From NCBI RefSeq assembly GCF_027244095.1, contig NC_069670.1, positions 19,643,820-19,707,819 on the forward strand: a DNA stretch of 64,000 bases, in the 5' to 3' direction. The notes beneath the pieces were generated by a model. It was not told the DNA's origin and searched no databases. It worked only from the letters and a program-made list of their open reading frames with translations. This DNA comes from Hemicordylus capensis (Eukaryota > Chordata > Lepidosauria > Squamata > Cordylidae). Below are positions 55,776-64,000 of this stretch, piece by piece. The position numbers and the translations under genes were made by a program. Numbering within the stretch: the first letter of the stretch is position 1; each line of letters opens with the position of its first letter.

Positions 55776-56705
55776 CACCAATCAATCAAATTTATTATTA
55801 CAGTCCATGACCAAGAAAACAAGGAATAAAATCAATACAATACAATACAATACAAAATACACAATATCAAAAGAATAAATTAGATAAAGCTGAGTTACAA
55901 GAATGGCAAGGTCATACACAGCTAAGTTTATCTCGTCTCATTTTACATGCCGCTGCACAAAATCTTGCAATCCTCTCTGTCACCTCCGCGTGGCGATCCA
56001 TTAAAAAAATAAGAAACATAATAATCATCAGAATAACCTGGTTTGTCTTTTAAAAGAGGTTCTATCCAGATAGGAAGAATAGTCCTATCAAAGAGAGTGT
56101 AAAAGGACGTGTGCTACCGACTCTACAACTCCAGCATCACAAGGGCATAACCGATTCCTTAAGGGAATTCCCTTAAACCTCCCTTCTAACACCGCAGAAG
56201 GTAACGCGTTAAAGCGTGCCTGTGAGAAAGCTCTTCTATGACCTAAAGCGGTCAGGCGTATCAAATATCCTAGTTTGAAAAACTGCCTAAGGTGTTCTTT
56301 GCAGTCATCAAACTCCTTTCTCTTTGTTTCTCCATATCGAGCACTCTTTGCTTCACTATCCTTTTAGCAGCATCAGGTGTTCAAGATGACAGATATTGCC
56401 ATGAGAACCCACACTTACCCAAGATGACCTGTTCTTTCACCAGGATGACGGGAATTCATCTTCCAACACTAATGGCCCAAGGCCCCAAGGGGCGAGCGTG
56501 GGGTTTCAGCCAAAAGTTAATCAGATATAACCACGCCTGGGCTTCTACTCTAATCACTCCAGATTCAAGGCGTAAGGCGGCACTGGAAACACATTGAGGA
56601 AGATGGAACATAGCCTGAAGGAAGCCCACCTGAACAGCTTCCAATATAGAAAAGTGACCTGTAGGGAAGGTCTAAATCCCGTATAGTATTTGGGCTAATA
56701 TTTTG
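55776..56705 (-). mobile_element. LINE 3' part with Cys-rich ORF2 end
   Basis: The tail is at the left (tttattattacagtccatga). On the minus strand, near 56,170-56,050, CPCDAGVVESVAHVL resembles the C-terminal Cys-His region of Vingi/R4-like LINEs. Same tail family as 22.54 and 59.9 kb. Confidence 0.6.
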
Positions 56706-57049
56706 GCCTGGAGCACCTTGAGGGCTGCTGGAATATGATATCCACCTTTAGTATAGAAATGTTTTTAACCACAGTTGCACTCCTTTGGGCACTTGCTGCA
56801 ACATACTCTTAAGGCAGTTTCCACAACCCTCCAGAGTGAAAAACACTGGTTGTGTGGCTCCCCGGGGCATCTGGTGGGCCACTGTGTGAAAAGGGCGCTG
56901 GATGGGATGGGATTTAGGTCTGGTCCAGCCAGGTGGTTCTTCTGTTCTTAACAAAAAGGAAGGTCTCCCAGTGTTGACATAGAAAAGCCAAAGAAATGGT
57001 TGCCTGCCCACAAAAGCCTCAGAAAAGGACTTCCAAGGGAGAGGTCAGT
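56706..57049. repeat. Repeat mixture before P4
   Basis: 56,845-56,955 is a minus-strand family B fragment ('catctggtgggccactgtgt'). The rest has family A scraps (56,975-57,040). No gene. Confidence 0.5.
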
Positions 57050-58266
57050 GGCCGAAGCAGACGCAGCGACCAGTTAATCCAGCTCTAATCAGGTGAGCCC
57101 AGGTGAGCCAATGAGGGCGATTTTGGTGGCAGAGATATGGAATGAAGTGGGAAGAAGGCTGTGTGAGAACGGAAGGCAGAGAGGAGAAGGCCCCACCCAC
57201 CTCCTTCTTGGAATCTCCCGCCCCTTCCCGGGACAGGAAGCATCCCAGATGGAGGCCTTCAGCCACATCGAGCGAAGGGAGCATTAATAGTAAATTAAGC
57301 ATCATGAAGCCCCTGGGAACTTTCTGCTCCACCCTCGGTGGACCTTCTGGCTGCTTTAGTTGCTCTTTCTCCTTCCCCCTCTCCTCCTCTTTCTACAGAA
57401 ACCGCACCCCCCCCCCTTTTGGGCTACCCTGTATTGTCACCCTCCTGTTGGTCACAGCCAAGGTCTTCATCTTCAGAAAGCATCTGGCCAAAGGCCATGT
57501 GTTTGCTGTAAGGTGAATGGTGTTATATCCCAGCCCTTGCTCTAGAGTAACGTAGTCTGCCTTCTTCACCCCCCCCCTTTTTCTCCCCAGAGGAAATGCA
57601 GAGAAGCCAGCTACTCCAATTCCCATGGGGCAGATCCCACAGCTAACAGCATCCGCTCCACACACACACACACTACTCAGGTTTCAAAAAGATGCGCAGG
57701 ACGCCCAAAGGGCTTGGAAGAAATGAGTCCAAATTCCTTGGGAAACTAGTACCTGGAATAATAGGACGTGGCTGGTGTTGTAAGGTGAGCCCAAGAGAGA
57801 GGTAGGATGAAGCAGGTCCAGCAAGTGGTCTTGGGGGAAAGAAGTGGCAGTGAGAGGGGAGGAGGCTACAGGTGATAGGGGACTGTGGTAGAGCACGCTT
57901 ATGGATAAACCTTTGGACGATGCTCCATTAAGAGGCTAGTCAATGGCCAGTTGCCTGATCACCTGTGGTGAAATGGGGTCCAGGTGAGCAAACACTGCAT
58001 CTTTTGGAAAGTGGAAGAAACTTTTTCTTCCCTTCCCTCTTCTCTTCCAGACTGATTATGCAGAAGCCCGTCACAGGAACGAAGATGTGGGTCAAAGGGA
58101 TGGATGCAGCCAGTTGGCAAAAGTTCTTATTGCTTTTAACAGAAGAAAGGACACAAAGAAGAAAAGCAAAGTCCAGAGTTTATCATCTTTGAACATGCTA
58201 AATGTTGAAGCTTGCATTAAGCACGACTTTTTCTGTACTAATGGCATCCATGGCCTTATTTTCTAA
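57050..58266 (+). pseudogene. P4 relic: TM and cytoplasmic exons
   Basis: 57,050-57,398 is P intron sequence (P1 11,390-11,643). TM exon 57,399-57,493: the first G of the P1 exon is gone, a poly-C run replaces part of the start, and the donor reads GC. Tail exon 57,591-57,642 has 52 nt against 50 and no GT after it. The last exon from 58,051 reads TDYAEARHRN, losing both the motif's leucine and the P1 stop, and stays open to TAA at 58,264-58,266. No leader, V or C exon belongs to it in this window. Confidence 0.65.
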
Positions 58267-58298
58267 CTTACTTTAATGACCAAGCTGAATCTACTATG

Positions 58299-58338
<40 letters not shown>

Positions 58339-58619
58339 TGGTGGTGGTGAACTGGCCTTCTTCTGTCTGATCCACTCTGCTTTCAATCCCAAGAATCATC
58401 TACCGTTTGACTGTCTCCTGGCTTTTCAGAGGTCCTCCCAATCTATCGATGTTTCCCTTGCAATGCATGACTCCTCTTGTTCCTGTCCTGATTCTTTGAT
58501 GCAAACTCAGCTGCAAATAAACAAAAGGAGAGAAACCCATGGTTATTGGACCACTTACATTTCCTGCCTGTTCTGTGTTAGAGGGTTTGTGTGTGTGATA
58601 GTGGACATACTTCAGAATA
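58267..58619. other. P4 downstream flank with GT microsatellite
   Basis: 58,302-58,347 is a GT then GGT run at the place of the P1 and P2 microsatellites. 58,350-58,610 is collinear with the flank after P1 and P2. Confidence 0.6.
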
Positions 58620-58905
58620 AGTTACCCCTGCTAACTTAGCAAAGAGGCACCTTTTAATGTGGTGATTCTCTTTATTGAGCAGGGGGAGAGTCACTGGCCC
58701 TCTCCACCCCCAGCACAGGACCTCCAGTGACTGCTGCTGGTGTCTATCTTGTTTTTCTTTTTAGATTGTGAGCCCTTTGGGGACAGGGATCCATCTTATG
58801 TATTTATTATTTCTCTGTGTAAACCACCCTGAGCCATTTTTGGAAGGGCGGTATAGAATTCGAATGAATGAAATGAATGAATGAATGAATGAATGAATAG
58901 AAGTC
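58620..58905 (+). repeat. Interspersed repeat family C with AATG microsatellite
   Basis: Full-length family C copy; tail 'ggaagggcggtatagaattc' plus eight AATG units. It splits flank sequence that is continuous after P1 and P2. Confidence 0.7.
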
Positions 58906-60234
58906 AAGTCAACTGCATGGCTCTAAGATATCTACCATGGAGACTCTTGCCTCTGCTTTCTTGATTCTGGTGACTAAATTGGTTGTCATATTCATATCCA
59001 CCCTGGAGCTTAGAGTGGCAGACATGGCATTTCCCCACTGTATTCTCACAACAGCCCTTTGAGGTAGGTGAGATTCAAGGCCTCTTCATGGCTGAGGGGG
59101 GTTTGAAATGCAGGTACCAGCAGTGCACCAGAGGTGGCTTCCTTCTACTAAATGCCTTCCCTCAAGTCAACAGAAACATATGTGTCAATCTTTGAACAAT
59201 GTCACCTCTGCTCAGAAGTTAGTTAATGACTTGATTAAAATATTTTATTTATTTAGCATATTTCTTACTTATATTTATTTTGATTGATTGAAATGGTGGC
59301 CTCAAAGAATTGAGCAGAAGATTTTTTTAAAGAAACAACAACAACAAATATTTATATACCACTTTTCAACAAAAGTTTTCAAAGAGGTTTACATCGAGAA
59401 ATAACAAATAAATAAATAAAATGGCTCCCTGTCCCCAAAGGGCTCACAATCTGAAAAGAAACATATGATAAGACACCAGCAACAGTCACTGGAGGTCCTG
59501 TGCTAGGGATGGAAAATACAATGGCCATCTTAGACGAGGCATTCTACTCCCACACAGAAAGGCATGCCTCTTCTAAGACAGCTCTTCCTGCAAATCTCTT
59601 CTAAAAACTAAGCAAGAGTTCTTGATTGTATGGATATTGAAACGGATGCAGGTTTGATCAACTGAATAGTAACACTCACACAATTAACTGACTAAGATTT
59701 CTGGAATCTGACCACAGACCACAGATCTATTTTACTTTTAAATCTGCAATCATTCTTAGTTTTAGCCTTTTGATGTTATGTACTAATATGAATTTTAACT
59801 TGCCTTTTAAATTGCAATCATCCTTAATTTCAGATTTGTCAAGTTATGTTGTACAAGTTATTTGTCCATTTTTAGCCTGTATCAATTTTATGCTGGTCTC
59901 TGACCGTAATAAAGGCTTGATTGATGGATCTTACTTGGGATGGAAGTACAGCCGGATCCAAAGGCAACTCACAAGAAGAAGCAGCAGCAACATCCACATG
60001 GCCCTGGCAGTTGGAGGCACTTTATTGCTCAGGAAGTTGTGATTGGCTCCTGCAGGTGAAGCTTAAAAAGGGAGAGAGAAAGGGAGAGGGAGAACAAACA
60101 CAGATTTGTGTATTCTTATGTTTCTTTTTAGAATGTGAGCCCTTTGGGGACAGGGAGCCATCTTATTTATTTGTTTGTTATTTCTCTTTGTAAACCTCCC
60201 TGAGCCATTTTTGGAAGGGCAGTATAGAAATCGA

Positions 60235-60272
<38 letters not shown>

Positions 60273-60900
60273 GATATCTATAACAACAGCAACAACATTG
60301 ACCATAAAATTCAGCCATCCCAGGTCCTTGGGAAGGACTCAATGTCTGGATAAAACAAACCAGTCAATAACACTTGTCTGACTGTGTAAATAAATAAATA
60401 AATAAATAATAATATTTGTGAACTGCTGCTATCTCAAGCTGGTGTCCATCACCTGAAAGGATAGCAGTTTGCTTTAAAAACCCAAAAAGCAAACAAATAA
60501 GAAAGCAATGCAAGTCGGAGATCCCAGAGTGCTGACGCCTGCATCCAATGCACACCCAATGCCAAGGGGCCCCTTCCAAATCTCCCTCTTTTGGGTAGGG
60601 GGAACTGGCAGAAGCAAAGCTCTCTTTGTGGTGCCCCCAACACAGAAAAGCCAGAAAACACAGAAGTGTAAAGCAGAGCTAGCATTGGTATAGTACGGCT
60701 GTTACTCAATCCATGCTTTTGACCCGTAGGGGTTGTCAGGTCTCTCAGCTTTCCTGCTTCTGTTTATCTGCTTTTTTGGTGTTCTATGGTTCTTAGTGTT
60801 TAACTGATTTCAAGGTTTTAAATGTAATATTAATGGAGTTTTGTTGTATCTTAACTTTGGTATAAAATTTACATTTATTGAATGTAAATTACAATGAAAA
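58906..60900. other. Intergenic region with assorted repeats
   Basis: 59,330-59,520 family A; 59,640-59,935 LINE tail on the plus strand ('tctctgaccgtaataaaggc'); 60,120-60,275 family C with AAT run (60,235-60,271); 60,388-60,412 AAAT run. The rest is unassigned. The M5 3' exons should lie here, but no copy of the 47-nt cytoplasmic exon is seen. Confidence 0.5.
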
Positions 60901-60917
60901 ATAAGTGGATAAGCAAA

Positions 60918-61120
60918 CAGGAACAGAGGAAGCTGCCTTCTGCTGAGTCAGATCATTGGTCCACCTGGCTGAGTATTGCCAACACTGACTGGCAGCAGCT
61001 CCTCAAAATTCAGGCCAGAATCTTTCCCAGCCCTACTTGGAGATGCTGCCAGGAACTGAATGTGAGACCTTCTGCATGCAAAGCAAATACTCTACCACTG
61101 AGCTCCAGCCCCATCCCCCC
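60918..61120 (-). mobile_element. tRNA-headed SINE sharing its body with the 5S SINEs
   Basis: On the minus strand, the head reads 'gctggagctcagtggtagag' (box A) and 'ggtctcacattcagttcct' (box B). The body 'ctggcagcatctccaagtag' to 'ggcagcttcc' is the one found in the 5S-headed copies. Confidence 0.75.
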
Positions 61121-61144
61121 CGCCAAAGAAAAACACACACAGGA

Positions 61145-61372
61145 ACATAGGGAACTGACTTATACTGAGTCAGACCAGTTGTCAGAGATGTCCGGGAGGG
61201 AACCTGGAACCTTCTGCATGCTGATGCTCTTCCCAGAACAGCCCCATCCCCTAAGGGGAATATCTTCCAGTGCTCACACATGTTGTCTCCCATTCAAATG
61301 CAAACTAGGGCATACCCTGCTTAGCAAAGGGGACAATTCATGCTCGCTCCCACAAGACCAGCTCTCCTCCTT
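61145..61372 (-). mobile_element. 5S-rRNA-headed SINE, internally deleted
   Basis: Head at the right ('ccctgcttagcaaaggggac') and tail at the left ('gggaactgacttatactgag'). The middle of the body is missing. Confidence 0.75.
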
Positions 61373-61470
61373 TAGTGAGACTTGCTGGGGAGTCTTTCCT
61401 TCTATATAAAGCAATATTCAGATGTGAACTATTCTTCTCTCCCCTCTTAGGGTGTGCTTGTTGGTATTAC

Positions 61471-63117
61471 CTGGCCCGGAAGGACAGAGCTGAGACCACA
61501 GACAGCTCAGGAGAAGCAGCAGGGAGGCCGAGACGCCCAGGACAGCCACAGGTACTGCGTAGTTCAGGCAATTCTCCTTCAGGTCTGCAGAGGAAGCTTT
61601 AAGAGGAGGAGGAAGAGAAGAAACAGGGGTGCTCATGTCGGCCCTTGACAAATTTACTTTGGATCTGGATCCAGCCCAAAGGTTTAGGAGTCAGTCAGTG
61701 AATTCCTGACAAAATTACCAGCTTAGTGATGGTCATTGTGAAGTGGGAGGTTAAACAGTTTCTCTTTGTCCCCTTTCCAAGTAACAGAGAACAGAAACAG
61801 GACTGCCAGGGGCAAATGAAGACCTTATTAAATAACTTCTCTTCTGAATATCCTAGTCTAGGCTTCAAGGTCAAATTCCTAGGCGCCATGGTTCCCTGGC
61901 ACCTGGGATTTCTCAAGCCCTGGCTTACATCATGACCTAACCTTGAGCAGCAACTTGGGGTCCAATCCTGGGAATGAGGCCCAGCCAACTTGAACATTGG
62001 ACCCAGTCCTGAGCCCCCAACTGGGTCCAGAGCCTGAAGATCCTCCATAACAGGAGCCCCCAAGGCAGCCCCCACATCCTTGACCAGATCTACGCTGGGA
62101 ACCTGGCACTTCTCCGGACCTGCAGCCAGACTGGTCTCCGCTCTCCAGGCAGGGAGGAGGGAGGGATGGAGCCCAGAGGCAGGGGAGGCCTCAGCCCATC
62201 TCTGGCACTGCTTGCAATCAGTGGCAAACTGGATGCTCTCTGAGATCCTGCAACTCTGAGCTGCCTTGCTTGCTGACATCCCCAAAGACAACCCTGTGTT
62301 ACCTCCCCAACCCCGCCCCCACCACACACAGATTCTGGCCCCATGAGTTTTTCTCAGAAATGGCTGCTGTGTGTTGAAGAAGAACCCAACCACCCCACCT
62401 GACTTCCTGTTTCACGGTTAAACTGTAGGGGAGGGCAGGCCGCTCAGCAGGATGGTCGTGCCCCATTTCCCAGCAGAGGGGACTGCTGCTGGAAGGGGCC
62501 ATTTTGAGTAGGTCTGCCGTGCTGGGTCCTCCCACAGAAACAGAGCCTTCAAAAGTGGACTGAAACGTCCTACCCGTCAGGGGAAAGAGCAAACCAGCAA
62601 AGAGTTTTCATGCATGGGCTTGCTTAAGCTGCCTTGGAACCCCTCTTGTGAGTATCTGAGCATTGCAACCTGGGGAAGTGAGGCATTTGTAATGCCAATG
62701 AGCATTCTGGCCACAGCAGGCTTTGCAGTCACCTGGCAAATCTGGCTGAAGCAAGAGCTGGGAGAAGCCTTATGATCAAGGGTCCCACACAAGCTCACTC
62801 ACCTGTAGGGAAACTGACGTTCTTTTTCACTGTGGTGTTGGAAGAGTTGAACCTGACTTCACATGTGTAGCTTTTCTCACTCATCTGTGCGTCCATGGGA
62901 AGAGAAGGGAGACTGATGAAGGTTAAGGAGCCGCTGCTGGTTTTCGCCAAAAACGTCTGTTCCTCTTCCCAAAGATCTCCAGAGATGCTCCAGGACACCT
63001 GGACCAAGTTGGATGCTCCATGGACCACGCAAGCAAGACGGTCACTCTGCACAGACTTGGATGTTGGATGAGCAGATGGGAGCAAAAGCATCACCCGGGT
63101 GCTCGGGGTGTAACTGT
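61471..63117 (-). CDS. M5: partial IgSF receptor, C1 and TM exons
   Basis: C exon 63117-62803 (315 nt) and TM exon 61596-61471 (126 nt). Both are phase 1-1, open, and equal in length to M3. C1 core: LACVVHG, VSWSISGD, KSYTCEVRF. TM: SADLKENC, then NYAVPVAVLGVSASLLLLL. The membrane-proximal cysteine is kept. In M3 the V exon lies 757 bp upstream of the C exon; here that place (about 63,875) is an L2-like repeat, so any V and leader exon would be beyond the window. No cytoplasmic exon is seen at 58.3-61.4 kb. Function cannot be judged from this part alone. Confidence 0.65.
62803..63117 (-). CDS. M5 C1-type Ig domain exon
   Basis: Acceptor ccatcag and donor g|gtgagt as in M3. Differences from M3 gather in the D-E loop (ISGDLWEEEQTFLAKTSSG against ISGELQQEGRTRLARSSG), while the strands are kept. 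Confidence 0.68.
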
Positions 63118-63655
63118 CTGATGGGGAGAAGTAAAGCAAAGAATTCAGCCACGAGCCACATGATTCATGTGAAGAGATGATCAGGTCCTTATTTCAGAAC
63201 CTCAGTCTCGTGTTTGGCAAGTTGTGTTCTGGGGACCCCGAGGGCTGCAAGAAGTGTGGAAGGGGCCAGTGATGTGGTGAGGGGCTAGGCTGGGGTGTTC
63301 TCACTTGGTGTTGCGCACACAAGAAAGCTGGAGGATTGTGCACAAGAGAGGTCTTCTTCCCACCTTCTTGGGGGCCAGGCCAGGCCAACCACATCAGCAG
63401 GAAGGACCGCCGGCCACTTTCACACCTAACACAGGAGGCGAGAAGCAGAGGTTCTCTTAGCCCTGGACTTCTGGGCTGAAATCCAGGGCCTCCACACCCC
63501 CTGGGGCCCCCCAAATCCTCTTTAGCTGGTCCCAGGTGGTTTGGTCACTGCTAGACGGCTAAGCATGGCCTCTTTGGGGAAAAGAAATATGTGGGATAGG
63601 AATATGTTAAGTTGCGTGTTGAAATATTTCTGCTAATGCATATTTGCATCAATGT
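63118..63655. other. M5 intron upstream of the C exon
   Basis: 63,180-63,440 is collinear with 34,260-34,345 and 34,690-34,800 in M3 ('aggtcttcttcccaccttct'); family C is absent, an empty-site comparison for the copy in M3. No exon. Confidence 0.55.
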
Positions 63656-64000
63656 ACCTGTTCTAATTATTTATTTCATTTTTAGACCGCCCCATCCAAT
63701 GGCTCTGGGTGGTACACAAGTAAAAACCAAAAACAAACACAATTTAAAACAAACCGCTTAAAACAACAGAAAAACAAATTTAACACAATTCAGAGGCATT
63801 TAAAACCAATTTAAAAACATTGACGAACAACTTAGAAACCTTGGAAGGCCAGGCCAAACAAGTACGTTTTTAGGGCTCTCTTGAAGGCGAACAATGAGCC
63901 CAAAGTACGGATATCTGCCGGGAGTGCAGCAGCATTCCACAGGCCAGGAGCAGCTGCAGAGAAGGCCCGGCTCCGAGTCGCCACCGGACGAACCGGTGGT
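63656..64000 (-). mobile_element. L2-type LINE 3' region, cut by the window edge
   Basis: It begins 'ttatttcatttttagaccgc' and passes 'cttgaaggcgaacaatgagc' to 'gcccggctccgagtcgccac', the usual reverse-oriented L2 tail and ORF2 end. Confidence 0.7.

Noticed and set aside
1-64000. CRISPR array or bacterial operon
   Set aside because: No spaced identical repeats; spliced Ig exons and SINEs show a vertebrate genome.

Overview
The window looks like squamate reptile DNA. It carries tRNA-derived Sauria-type SINEs with a Bov-B tail, a Bov-B (RTE) LINE 3' end, SINEs with a 5S-rRNA-like head, many L2/CR1-type LINE tails, a vertebrate L1 end, a Copia remnant and small hAT-type elements with clean target duplications. 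Host exons have ordinary GT-AG splicing and vertebrate immunoglobulin-superfamily (IgSF) domains. The species cannot be named from the sequence.

The main content is a tandem, repeatedly rearranged cluster of two divergent IgSF receptor families. I call them P (plus strand) and M (minus strand). Both have the layout leader, one V-type domain with a germline J-like G strand, one C1-type domain, a membrane-proximal cysteine, a transmembrane helix and a short tail. Each duplication unit puts an M leader exon and a P leader exon head to head, about 0.65-0.8 kb apart where no element has been inserted between them. Unit 1: M1 relic (about 1.0-1.15 kb) and intact P1 (3.39-13.77 kb). Unit 2: M2 relic (17.7-18.5 kb) and intact P2 (19.13-25.75 kb). 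Unit 3: apparently intact M3 (35.53 down to about 29.8 kb or lower) and P3, a relic without V and C exons (36.31-41.8 kb). Unit 4: only the M4 3' part (43.6-42.4 kb) and the P4 3' part (57.1-58.3 kb) remain. Unit 5: M5 C and TM exons (63.12-61.47 kb), with any V exon beyond the right edge.

Between 43.8 and 57.0 kb, where the core of unit 4 should lie, the DNA is a repeat-rich block. It holds a 1.05-kb hAT-type element with perfect 8-bp duplications, an LTR-retroelement fossil, the 5' half of a LINE with duplicated 5'-UTR-like units, a phase-consistent multi-exon fragment resembling the maestro HEAT-like repeat (MROH) family, a Copia fossil, an L1 3' end, an LTR-like fossil, a CR1 piece and another LINE tail.

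How the genes might work together is inference. P1 and P2 are predicted type I membrane proteins of 285 and 284 residues with a cytoplasmic TDYAEL tyrosine motif (ITIM/ITSM-like). M3 has no charged residue in its helix. Each family has one cysteine just outside the membrane, so P and M products could form disulfide-linked dimers resembling a germline-encoded TCR- or Ig-like receptor. No unit in the window keeps both partners intact, so any pairing would have to be in trans. Exon boundaries were assigned by eye from splice sites, phase and comparison between paralogs; no alignment or database search was run.
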